Shown here: one piece after another, positions 26,671-34,077 of the stretch
Numbering within the stretch: the first letter of the stretch is position 1
Layout: the number at the start of each line of letters is the position of its first letter
Assembly (NCBI GenBank): GCA_049976505.1
Contig: JBMFIC010000003.1
Location: forward strand, 1-64,000
Length of the DNA stretch: 64,000 nt
Direction of reading: 5' to 3'
Source of the DNA: CAYFFZ01 sp049976505
GTDB lineage: Archaea > Thermoproteota > Nitrososphaeria > Conexivisphaerales > UBA164
Translations under genes and position numbers: made by a program
The notes under the pieces: generated by a model
What the model was told of the DNA's origin: nothing
The model's input: only the letters and a program-made list of their open reading frames with translations
Database searches by the model: none

Positions 26671-26767
26671 AAAAATAATAAAGAGGTTTCTGTTATAAAC
26701 TTTGCCTTTAATAAAAACGCAGCTTTGTTTTTATAAGTTGTCCGTTTCGAAGGTCAGCAAACGGGAT

Positions 26768-27337
26768 ATGTTTTTATTTGTTCAAAAAAAGAGTGCTTTT
26801 GGTATGATTGTCAGCGGTAGGGAGCTGCTTGAGGCGGACATGTTCATAAGGCTGTTAGATGCTAATTCTCTCAGCGTCCTTGCCCTTATAGGGACAAGAG
26901 TTGCGCTGGTTCGTGATCTCGAAGCTAAGCCGAGCCGGTCAGGGAAGGTTAAGCTATACAGGTACAGGTATGACCCCGAAAGCGATTTCAGGGCGCCTCT
27001 GATTGTTGCTTCTCCTAAAAACTATAGGGATGCCCTTGCCTACGTCAGAAAGCACCCAAACAGGGTCCTTGCGGTGATCGCCGATCTGAATGGCTTTACG
27101 ATGGATCCAAAAGCCCACGGCGATTTCATAAAGCTCCTCAGAGAGACCTACAGGATACCCCTGCTTTACGCAAGCGGCGCCAGGTCCGCCATGGATCTTG
27201 CTCCGCCGCCGGTCCTCAGAAGAGCTCTTACCCTGTACTTCGAAGAGGATGGGTTTGAAAGAAAGAAAATGTACAGGGGTCTCTTTGAATCCCTTCCCGC
27301 GCTTCTGGAGGATGGGAGGTTCTTTGAAGAGGTTTAG
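26768..27337 (+). CDS. rnp3: Ribonuclease P protein component 3 (Rpp30)
   Basis: A 189-residue TIM-barrel-like subunit that assists RNase P RNA in tRNA 5' maturation. Segments VLAVIADLNGF, LLYASGARSAMDLAPP and RRALTLYF fit the family. The open frame reaches back to 26702, but I chose the ATG at 26768 (MFLFVQKKSAFGMI) because TTATAAGTT lies about 33 bases before it. Its end overlaps rnp2 by 26 bases; the two proteins are usually encoded side by side. Confidence 0.8.
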   Translation: MFLFVQKKSAFGMIVSGRELLEADMFIRLLDANSLSVLALIGTRVALVRDLEAKPSRSGKVKLYRYRYDPESDFRAPLIVASPKNYRDALAYVRKHPNRVLAVIADLNGFTMDPKAHGDFIKLLRETYRIPLLYASGARSAMDLAPPPVLRRALTLYFEEDGFERKKMYRGLFESLPALLEDGRFFEEV

Positions 27338-27641
27338 AACAAGGTACGTTCTTGCTCTCGTTGATGATGCCGATCCTAAAAGGATCCTCGAGGCCCTCAA
27401 CAGCGCAATAGCTACGCTTGGGGGCGAGTCCTTAGTCTACAGGGTTGAGGCCAGGATCGTAGGGCTCTTTGGAAGAAACAGGGTCTTGTTAAAATTCAAT
27501 TACCAGGAGGCCAGGAAGGAGGACCTGTTGTTTGCCGTGTTTCTTATGAGAAGGTTCGGGGTCAGGGCGGTACCGCTGAGGACCTTCGGCACGATAAAGT
27601 CAGCAAAGGAGAAGGCGCGAAATTTAAAAACAAAACTGTAA
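27312..27641 (+). CDS. rnp2: Ribonuclease P protein component 2 (Pop5)
   Basis: A 109-residue subunit that pairs with Rpp30 to activate RNase P RNA. The core is RFRTRYVLALVDDADPKRIL, then LKFNYQEARKEDLLFAVFLMRRF and VRAVPLRTFGTIKSA. The ATG at 27312 gives MGGSLKRF. A TTG at 27324 is an alternative, since GGGAGGT lies just before it. The frame is open further upstream inside rnp3, but that part is not Pop5-like. Confidence 0.82.
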   Translation: MGGSLKRFRTRYVLALVDDADPKRILEALNSAIATLGGESLVYRVEARIVGLFGRNRVLLKFNYQEARKEDLLFAVFLMRRFGVRAVPLRTFGTIKSAKEKARNLKTKL

Positions 27642-27721
27642 ATCGTTTTGTTTCTCTTGCGGTTCGTTGCTCTGCTTTTAGCTAAGCTTTTATATGCTGT
27701 TTGAAATTATTAATAGTGTAA

Positions 27722-28285
27722 ATGCAGCTGCAGAAAAAATATGAGAGCGTAGCGTATGTTTTAGATTTCAAGCTAAATGCTGAATCTGTTACTGTAAGGG
27801 GAAAGAGAGGAACGATAATTCAGTCTATAGGTAGTGATTATTTCATGCTCCTGGAGCTACTGGGCATGCCAAACACAAGCTTCGTAATTTTGGAGAAGGT
27901 CAACATAAGCAAAGAGAAGAGAGACAAGATACTCAGCGTCCTTGGCAGGCTGAAGTACGAGGATCTCAGCCCCATAGCCAAGAACACGCTTCCGCAGGCC
28001 GTTGAGCTTATAGTAAGGGAGAACGAGCAGAGGTTCGTTAGCTTCTTCAACATGGCAATGCCAGTAACCCCAAGGCTGAACTCACTTGAGCTTATACCGG
28101 GCATAGGCAAAACCCTGATGAACGCGATCATAAAGGAAAAGGAAAAGAAGCCCTTCTCGAGCTTCAAGGACATAGAGGAAAGGATTGGGCTGAAGGATCC
28201 CGCTAAGAAGATTACGGAGAGGATCATTGAGGAGCTCAAAGGAAATCAGCAGATCTACCTCTTCGTAAAACAGTTTAAGGAGTGA
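27722..28285 (+). CDS. DUF655 protein with helix-hairpin-helix
   Basis: A 187-residue archaeal protein. The N-terminal half is a small beta domain (YESVAYVLDFKLNAESV, then IQSIGSDYFMLLEL). The C-terminal half has a helix-hairpin-helix LELIPGIGKTLMNAIIKEK and a second hairpin-like FKDIEERIGLKDPAKKI, suggesting RNA or DNA binding. In many archaea it follows rpl21e-rpoF; here those two lie on the other side of the origin in the opposite direction. Function unknown. Confidence 0.87.
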   Translation: MQLQKKYESVAYVLDFKLNAESVTVRGKRGTIIQSIGSDYFMLLELLGMPNTSFVILEKVNISKEKRDKILSVLGRLKYEDLSPIAKNTLPQAVELIVRENEQRFVSFFNMAMPVTPRLNSLELIPGIGKTLMNAIIKEKEKKPFSSFKDIEERIGLKDPAKKITERIIEELKGNQQIYLFVKQFKE

Positions 28286-28333
28286 ACGGGGTTTTAAATT
28301 ACCGTTAAATATTACCAAGCTGGATGATAGTAA

Positions 28334-29272
28334 ATGAACGAGCTGCAGATCATTGAGATTATCAGGCAGCTCTTCGAAACTAAAGATTACCCGCTGACGG
28401 ACGACGTTGCATACCTGCCAAACGGCCTGGCCTTTAAGGTTGATATGCTTGTTAAGAGCACGGACGTCCCAAAGGGCATGAGCTGGTATCAGGTGGGCAG
28501 AAAGGCTCTGGTTTCGGTTCTCTCGGATGTTTCGACCAAGGGAGTTAGGCCTGAGTTTATGATGCTCAGCTTGGCGCTCAGAAAGGGAATCACGGAAGAA
28601 CAGATAAGGGATATGCTGAGGGGCATAAAGGACCTGTCGGTTAGGTATAAAATAAAACTCATAGGAGGAGACGTTAACCGGGCCAAGGATCTTGCCATCG
28701 ACTGCGTTGTTTTTGGAAGCTATAAGAACAGGGTCTTCAGAGGAGGAGCAAGACCGGGAGACCTGATATACGTTACTGGCGAGTTTGGCCTGACGGCTGT
28801 TGGCCTTGACTTTCTTCTCAAGGGAAAGGATATCAAAAACAGCAGGCTTAAAGAGCTGGCCCTTAAATGGGTTTATGAGCCTGAGCCTCCAATTGAGTTC
28901 AATCTTGATGTAGTTGAATCGGGGCTCATAACTTCCTCTATGGACTCCAGCGATGGTTTGGCTTTTACGCTAAACGAAATGGCCGAGCAGAGCGGCCTGC
29001 GTTTTCTGATTGAGAACTATCCGATGAGTGAAGAAATAATAAAAATGATAAAAGAGGAAGGAAGAGATCCCCTTTCCGATGCAATGTACGGGGGAGAAGA
29101 ATACCAGATGGTATTTACCGTGCCTCCTGAAAAAGAGCAGGAAGTGATAGAAAAGGCAGAGGAACACCACGTAGTTATTCACAGGATAGGCCACGTAGTT
29201 CAAGGAAAAGGCGTCTACTTTGCAGGCGCTAACAGGAACATTAGGAAAAGAGGATGGATCTTCACTTTTTAA
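28334..29272 (+). CDS. thiL: Thiamine-monophosphate kinase
   Basis: A 312-residue ATP-binding enzyme of the PurM/ThiL superfamily that makes thiamine diphosphate. Family segments: LPNGLAFKVDMLVKSTDVP, VGRKALVSVLSDVSTKGVRPEF (split around residue 60), IGGDVNRAKDLAIDCVVFG, and SSMDSSDGLAFTLNEMAEQS. The C-terminal GGEEYQMVFTVPPE is also typical. Its end overlaps the convergent winged-helix gene by 11 bases. Confidence 0.9.
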   Translation: MNELQIIEIIRQLFETKDYPLTDDVAYLPNGLAFKVDMLVKSTDVPKGMSWYQVGRKALVSVLSDVSTKGVRPEFMMLSLALRKGITEEQIRDMLRGIKDLSVRYKIKLIGGDVNRAKDLAIDCVVFGSYKNRVFRGGARPGDLIYVTGEFGLTAVGLDFLLKGKDIKNSRLKELALKWVYEPEPPIEFNLDVVESGLITSSMDSSDGLAFTLNEMAEQSGLRFLIENYPMSEEIIKMIKEEGRDPLSDAMYGGEEYQMVFTVPPEKEQEVIEKAEEHHVVIHRIGHVVQGKGVYFAGANRNIRKRGWIFTF

Positions 29273-29681
29273 CTTTTTTCTTCAGGAGCGTTACGTTCTG
29301 AATTTCTCTCAGCTGGTATACCCATTCCCTTCCCTCCTTTCTTCTCACCAGTTCTCCTCTGTCGTTCATTCTTCTGAGATACGTTGAAATTATAGGAAGC
29401 TTGACGCTTATACTGTACCTGTCCTCAAGAACGGATTGGATGTCCTTTGACGTGAACCCCGTTAGGGGCATTTCCCTTATTATCTTTCTTAAAAGGCTGT
29501 AGAGGTCGCCGTCCGCCACTGTAATATCCTCGGCCTTCTTTTCCTGTTCACTTTCGGAAATAAGCTCGTAAAGCTCGAGAAGCCTGAGAACCTTATCCTT
29601 TTCTATATTCCCCTCTACTTTAAAGAGGTATTTCGCTCCATTCTCGTCCTCAAATTCCAGCTTTATTGCCTTCCTCGGCAA
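29262..29681 (-). CDS. Conserved winged-helix-like protein next to the origin, function unknown
   Basis: A 139-residue protein that I do not recognise. The N-terminal 40 residues form a short beta unit (IKLEFEDENGAKYLFKVEG) and a helix. The C-terminal 75 residues look like a winged helix: LTGFTSKDIQSVLEDRYS, then PIISTYLRRMNDRGELVRR and a wing GREWVYQL. Many Lys and Arg at the end suggest nucleic-acid binding. Its start codon is 150 bases from the first ORB element, so a link with the origin is possible but unproven. Confidence 0.6.
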   Translation of the reverse strand: MPRKAIKLEFEDENGAKYLFKVEGNIEKDKVLRLLELYELISESEQEKKAEDITVADGDLYSLLRKIIREMPLTGFTSKDIQSVLEDRYSISVKLPIISTYLRRMNDRGELVRRKEGREWVYQLREIQNVTLLKKKVKK

Positions 29682-29832
29682 CTTTTACTTAATATTTGTT
29701 AACAGCCCTTTAAAATAAAATTAAAGGCAAATTTTTGTTAACAAGTTATCAATCGCCTTTCTTTTAACTTCTGACCTTAACATACTTTAACAACAGCTAT
29801 ATTACTGTGTTCTATCTTTGAGGCTCCACAGG

Positions 29833-29853
29833 CTCCAGAGGAAATGTAGGGGT
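29833..29853 (+). repeat. ORB-like origin repeat 1
   Basis: CTCCAGAGGAAATG followed by TAGGGGT. It matches the core and the G-string of archaeal origin recognition boxes, and shares 17 or more of 21 positions with repeat 2. Confidence 0.8.
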
Positions 29854-29891
29854 CGATTAACGGTTAATGACGGATAACAGAGCTCCAGTAG

Positions 29892-29912
29892 CTCCAGAGG
29901 AAACTAAGGGGT
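29892..29912 (+). repeat. ORB-like origin repeat 2
   Basis: CTCCAGAGGAAACT followed by AAGGGGT. An extra upstream half-copy AGCTCCAGT lies just before it (29881-29889). Confidence 0.82.
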
Positions 29913-29975
29913 TCTCTTAATCATGTATAATCACTCAGATTAACAGAATCTTAACACATAGATTAATTAGACCCT

Positions 29976-29996
29976 CGCCCCCCATTTCCTCTGAAT
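29976..29996 (-). repeat. ORB-like origin repeat 3, inverted
   Basis: Read on the minus strand it is ATTCAGAGGAAATG followed by GGGGGCG. It has the same core and G-string as the other copies but the opposite orientation, as in known archaeal origins where ORBs face the unwinding region. Confidence 0.72.
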
Positions 29997-30000
29997 CCTC

Positions 30001-30130
30001 TTAAAATCAGCCTTTCTATTATAGAATGATTTTTTGTTCATAGAAATTAGGTTAATTTTATTTTATTGATGGTGAATATTTTTTGTTTTTATGTTTTTAA
30101 TTTACTGATATTATAAATATTCATCGTTAA
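30001..30130. other. AT-rich putative DNA unwinding element
   Basis: These 130 bases are almost entirely A and T, with long T tracts and TTTTTTGTTC, TTTTGTTTTT and TTATAAATAT. It lies between inverted repeat 3 and repeat 4. This is the expected place for duplex opening and MCM loading. It also contains the cdc6 TATA box near its right end. Confidence 0.65.
30111..30120 (+). promoter_or_regulatory. TATA box of orc1/cdc6
   Basis: TTATAAATAT, the strongest TATA match before the gene. Transcription should begin near 30140, inside ORB repeat 4, leaving a leader of about 25 bases. Confidence 0.55.
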
Positions 30131-30133
30131 AAA

Positions 30134-30156
30134 GATGCAGAGGAAAACAAGGGGTG
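30134..30156 (+). repeat. ORB-like origin repeat 4, over the cdc6 transcription start
   Basis: GATGCAGAGGAAAACAAGGGG followed by TGT. A second short G-string GTAGGGGT follows at 30156-30163, ending just before the ATG at 30166. Binding of the gene's own product here could block its transcription. Confidence 0.75.
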
Positions 30157-30165
30157 TAGGGGTTA

Positions 30166-31371
30166 ATGTCCGATTTTCTTAATGAAATCTTCAATAAGGT
30201 AGCTTCTGGAAAATCGATATTCAAGAACAGAGAGGTTTTAAGCATAGATTATATTCCGGACAGGATACTTTTCAGAGACGAGCAGATAAAAAGAATAGGA
30301 GAGGCCCTCTCACCCATCATAAAGGGCTCCAAACCTTCGAATCTGCTTCTTTATGGAAAAACGGGCACCGGAAAGACCATGGTGGCAAGGTACGTCATTA
30401 ACAGGTTGATGGGTTACGTTAAGGAAGCATCAACAGTCTTTGCTTATGTTAACTGCCGAATCAGTGGAACCCCCTACAGGGTTCTTAGTGAGGTAGCTGA
30501 GTTTATGGGACTGAAGATACCGTTTACTGGCCTCTCTATAAGTGAAGTTCAGAAAAGAATATTCGACCACATGATCAAGGAGAAGCTTAAGCTCCTTCTG
30601 GTCTTGGACGAGATAGATTTTCTTCTCAACTCACCAACAAAAAAAGACGTTGGTAACGACATACTCTATCAGTTAACAAGGTACGACAGCATATATTTCG
30701 TGCCGGGAAGCTTTATTACGCTGGTCGGGATCTCAAACGATCTCAAATTCGTCGAATATCTGGAGGGAAGAGTTTACAGCAGTATCAGAGCAGAGGAGAT
30801 ACTTTTTCCTCCTTATACCGCCGACGAGCTCCGCATGATACTTAAGGAAAGAGTTAAGGAGGCTTTTGTGGATGGAGCAGTAGGAGATGAGATAATTAAC
30901 CTTATAGCCGCCTATTCAGGCAGTGAGCACGGAGACGCGAGAAGGGCTGTAGATCTGCTGAGGGTTTCTGGAGAGCTCGCTGAAAGGGAGGGATCACAGA
31001 AAATCCTGGAAAAACACGTTCAGGACGCATTGAAAAGCATAGAAAAGGACAAGGTCTTTGAAGCAATATCCTCGCTGCCAATCCACGAGAAGGCCGTTAT
31101 TTATTCCATTGCCAGCTTCCCGTCCGGAGAAACCACAGGTCACGTCTATCTTAAATACCAGGAAGTATGCGAAAAGCTCGGGCTTGATCCTCTAACGCAG
31201 AGAAGGATCAGCTCCATAATAAACGAGCTCGACATGCTGGGCCTCGTATCAGCTCCAATTATAAACAGGGGCAGGCACGGAAGATCTAAGAAGATACAGC
31301 TGGTAGTCGACAGAAGTCAAGTCTATGAAGCGTTGAAGAACGACGAGACCTTTAAGCTTCTGCTGACTTGA
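30166..31371 (+). CDS. orc1: Orc1/Cdc6 replication initiator
   Basis: A 401-residue AAA+ initiator that binds ORB elements and loads MCM. Walker A is LLYGKTGTGKTMVA (about 64-77), Walker B is LLLVLDEIDFLL (about 143-154), and a sensor-1-like segment LVGISNDLKFVE follows. The lid carries GSEHGDARRAVDLLRVSGELA. The C-terminal winged helix (about 300-390) includes YLKYQEVCEKLGLDPLTQRRIS. Its 3' end overlaps the convergent rpoF gene by 20 bases. Confidence 0.95.
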   Translation: MSDFLNEIFNKVASGKSIFKNREVLSIDYIPDRILFRDEQIKRIGEALSPIIKGSKPSNLLLYGKTGTGKTMVARYVINRLMGYVKEASTVFAYVNCRISGTPYRVLSEVAEFMGLKIPFTGLSISEVQKRIFDHMIKEKLKLLLVLDEIDFLLNSPTKKDVGNDILYQLTRYDSIYFVPGSFITLVGISNDLKFVEYLEGRVYSSIRAEEILFPPYTADELRMILKERVKEAFVDGAVGDEIINLIAAYSGSEHGDARRAVDLLRVSGELAEREGSQKILEKHVQDALKSIEKDKVFEAISSLPIHEKAVIYSIASFPSGETTGHVYLKYQEVCEKLGLDPLTQRRISSIINELDMLGLVSAPIINRGRHGRSKKIQLVVDRSQVYEALKNDETFKLLLT

Positions 31372-31684
31372 TTATTTCGTGTATTTTATTCAGCGTCTCC
31401 GTTGGAACGATCTTCTTCCATCCCAGAAGATAAGTTCTTATCTCCTCTGCAGTCCTCGGAAGTATGTTAACTAGCTGAATAGCATAATCCTCTTCGAGTC
31501 CAGCCTCCTTGACTAACCTTTCAACAAGCTCCTTGGCCTTCTCAGCGCTTAGCTTCGAGAAAGCGTTAACGTAGTCGAACGTTCTTCTCTGCAGCTCGTC
31601 CATTTCTTCTGGGGAGCCCGCTAGGATTTCCTTTGCCTCATGAATTGTTATCTTTTTGCTTTTAACTAGCTTCATTCGTGCCAC
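31352..31684 (-). CDS. rpoF: DNA-directed RNA polymerase subunit F (Rpo4)
   Basis: A 110-residue homologue of Rpb4 that forms the polymerase stalk with subunit E. Typical segments are ITIHEAKEILAGSP, QRRTFDYVNAFSKLSAEKA and AIQLVNILPRTAEEIRTYL. It overlaps rpl21e by 23 bases; this gene pair is conserved in archaea. Confidence 0.94.
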   Translation of the reverse strand: MARMKLVKSKKITIHEAKEILAGSPEEMDELQRRTFDYVNAFSKLSAEKAKELVERLVKEAGLEEDYAIQLVNILPRTAEEIRTYLLGWKKIVPTETLNKIHEIIKSAEA

Positions 31685-31961
31685 CTTTCAGGGGCACTAC
31701 GTGCTCGAGCCTGGTATATATGAGCTTCTTCTTGTTTCCAACCTCTATTTCAACCACCAGCGATCTCTTCCTGACTTCCTTTACTACGCCCACGCGCCCA
31801 TGATACCTCCTGTGCGGCATCCCCTTATGCTGTGAAGGATCAATCTTGATAACCACCTTATCTCCAACCCTATACTCCTGAAGGAGGTATGAAAGGCCTC
31901 TCTTGCCCTCAAGCGTTAAAAGCTTCCTGGTCTTTCTTCTGTACCCCTTATAATGAGGCAT
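31662..31961 (-). CDS. rpl21e: 50S ribosomal protein L21e
   Basis: A 99-residue ribosomal protein. It has the usual GYRRKTRKLLTLEGKRGLS start, VGDKVVIKIDPSQHKGMPHRRYHGRVG (positions about 32-58) and VEIEVGNKKKLIYTRLEHVVPL. It overlaps rpoF. Confidence 0.95.
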   Translation of the reverse strand: MPHYKGYRRKTRKLLTLEGKRGLSYLLQEYRVGDKVVIKIDPSQHKGMPHRRYHGRVGVVKEVRKRSLVVEIEVGNKKKLIYTRLEHVVPLKGGTNEAS

Positions 31962-32025
31962 ATCGCTTAAAATTTGTGAACATCCGTTTAAAAACTTATT
32001 CCCATTAATGAGGCTCCATCTCGTT

Positions 32026-34071
32026 CTACAACAGCATAAGCAGCACTCCTATAAGCTTGATCGCTATAAAGGGGAGAACTACTCCACCTAGTCCATAAAC
32101 CAGAACGTTTTCAAGAAATATCCTCCTTGGGGACTTGGGCTTAAGAGAGATCCCCTTGACGGCCAGCGGAAGCAGTATTGGTATAATAAAAGCGTTGTAG
32201 ATAAGCGCTGCCAGAACGGCCACATCGAGGGGCAGCCGCAGTATGTTGAGATACCTTGCAGCTACGAGGAAGCTTATGAGAGCAGGCAGAACCACGAAGT
32301 ACTTTGAAATGTCGTTGGCAATCGAGAAGGTTGCTATTGATCCCCGGGTAATCAGGAGCTGTTTGCCAAGCTTTATAACCTCAATGATCTTTGAGGGGTC
32401 GGACTCCAGATCGATCATGTTCGCTGCTTCCTTAGCTACTTCAGTGCCGTTGTACATTGCCAGCCCAACGTTTGCTCTGGCAAGAGCTGGCGCATCGTTC
32501 GTGCCATCTCCTACCATCGCTATCGTTTTTCCCTGCTGCTGCTCCTCAACCACTTTTTTGTACTTATCCTCCGGCTTTGCTTGAGGTATAACGTTCTTTA
32601 TTCCCACCTCGGCAGCTATCTTCTGTGCTGTGAGGGGATGATCGCCTGTTATCATGTAGATCTCGATGCCCATGCTCTGCAGCCTCTTTATTTCTTCCCT
32701 CACGCCCTCCTTGATTATGTCCCTCAGCTCCAGCAGCCCTATAATTTCATCTCCAACGGCCACCGCAAGAGGCGTTCCGCCGTTCCTTGCGATTTCGTCG
32801 ACTTTCTCTTCAAAGTCTGGGGGCGCATAGAAGAGCGTTTTCATTACGTCAGGGGCGCCCTTGAATATCGGGACCTTTTCGTTAAGGTACACGCCATAGA
32901 AATCCGCCTTTTTAATCAGTCTAACCTCCTTGAAGAGGTCGCGGCCCGGAAGCCGCAGCGGCCTGTAAAGGATGCCGCTCCTCCGGGTCTTTGCAGAGAA
33001 CTCTTCATAGAACGAGAGGACTGCCTGATCTATGTTCTCTGCTACGTATCCCATCCCCTCAAGATATCTCAGTATGGCCTTTCCTTCCTGAGTATCATCC
33101 TGCAGTGAGGCCAAGAAGAGGGCCTTTGCAACCTCCTCTTCCGTGTGCGAGTTAAGAGGGATAATCCTGATGGGCTCCCTTCTTCCTATGGTGATCGTGC
33201 CCGTTTTATCTAGAAGAACGACGTCGGTATCACCCGCCGCCTCTATCGCCTTTCCTGACTTTGATATCACCTTGATCTTCCAAAGCCGGATAAGCCCGGA
33301 TATTCCTATGGCTTCCTCTAGCGCACCTATTGTGGTTGGCAGAAGACAGACATAAAATCCCATAAGGACGGGGACGTTCAAAGGATAGCCCAGCAGATAG
33401 AGCGTAAGGCCTAGCGACACAATAACTAGCGAAAGCAAAACGGTCAAACCGTACAGTAAGGAGTCCAGCTGCCTTTCGCTTTCGCCCTTAGGTCTCTTGG
33501 TCCTTTCGATCATGCCTGCTATCCTGTAGACATATGACTCCTTCAGCGTCTTTGTTACCCTTATCTTTAGGTAGTCGCTCACAACTTTGCTGCCCGAAAT
33601 CACCTCGTCGTTTATCGATTTTATGACCGGCAGGGATTCGCCGGTCACGAGCGACTCATCGATGGCGGCAGTGCCCTCAACGATCACTCCGTCCAAAGGT
33701 ATAATTTCCCCTACCCGCACAAGAATTATATCTCCAACGCTTACGGCATCAGGAGGGACGTAGACCTCAGATGAATCAGGAAGGATCTTTCTGACGTTTA
33801 TTGTGGAGGTTATTCTTATCAGTGAGGAAGCTGTTATTTTTGCCTGGTGTTCTGCATACGAATCCGCAAGAGTTCCAAACCAGACCGTTAAGAAGATCAG
33901 GAGAGCTATCCACGCATAGAATTCGCTGAGCTCGCGCGTCACTATCATGTAAATAAGAACTATAAAAAATGAAATCTCGCTGAGCAGCATAACCGGGTTT
34001 CTCTTCAGATAAAGCGGGCTCAGGCGTAATAACGAATTTTTAACTATGAAAAGATAATCCCTGAGCTCCAT
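32026..34071 (-). CDS. kdpB: Potassium-transporting ATPase subunit KdpB
   Basis: A 681-residue P-type ATPase that powers high-affinity potassium uptake through KdpA. It shows the phosphorylation motif VLLDKTGTITIG (Asp near 289), the actuator motif VTGESLPV, the hinge MVGDGTNDAPALARANVG, and the KdpB-type stretch SIATFSIANDISKYF. Length is normal for the family. It follows kdpA by six bases. No kdpC follows; the next gene downstream is rpl21e. Confidence 0.95.
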   Translation of the reverse strand: MELRDYLFIVKNSLLRLSPLYLKRNPVMLLSEISFFIVLIYMIVTRELSEFYAWIALLIFLTVWFGTLADSYAEHQAKITASSLIRITSTINVRKILPDSSEVYVPPDAVSVGDIILVRVGEIIPLDGVIVEGTAAIDESLVTGESLPVIKSINDEVISGSKVVSDYLKIRVTKTLKESYVYRIAGMIERTKRPKGESERQLDSLLYGLTVLLSLVIVSLGLTLYLLGYPLNVPVLMGFYVCLLPTTIGALEEAIGISGLIRLWKIKVISKSGKAIEAAGDTDVVLLDKTGTITIGRREPIRIIPLNSHTEEEVAKALFLASLQDDTQEGKAILRYLEGMGYVAENIDQAVLSFYEEFSAKTRRSGILYRPLRLPGRDLFKEVRLIKKADFYGVYLNEKVPIFKGAPDVMKTLFYAPPDFEEKVDEIARNGGTPLAVAVGDEIIGLLELRDIIKEGVREEIKRLQSMGIEIYMITGDHPLTAQKIAAEVGIKNVIPQAKPEDKYKKVVEEQQQGKTIAMVGDGTNDAPALARANVGLAMYNGTEVAKEAANMIDLESDPSKIIEVIKLGKQLLITRGSIATFSIANDISKYFVVLPALISFLVAARYLNILRLPLDVAVLAALIYNAFIIPILLPLAVKGISLKPKSPRRIFLENVLVYGLGGVVLPFIAIKLIGVLLMLL

Positions 34072-34077
34072 TTTTAT

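Larger units (their letters stand above)
29682..30165. other. oriC: Replication origin (oriC) region
   Basis: A 484-base gene-free stretch upstream of orc1/cdc6. It holds three direct-orientation ORB-like sites (29833-29853, 29892-29912, 30134-30154), one inverted site (29976-29996) and a very AT-rich section (30001-30130) that could be the unwinding element. The sites share CAGAGGAAA followed by a run of G. This fits archaeal origins that are bound by Orc1/Cdc6 and lie next to its gene. Two direct sites lie left of the inverted one, and the last direct site is to the right of the AT-rich block. Confidence 0.85.
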
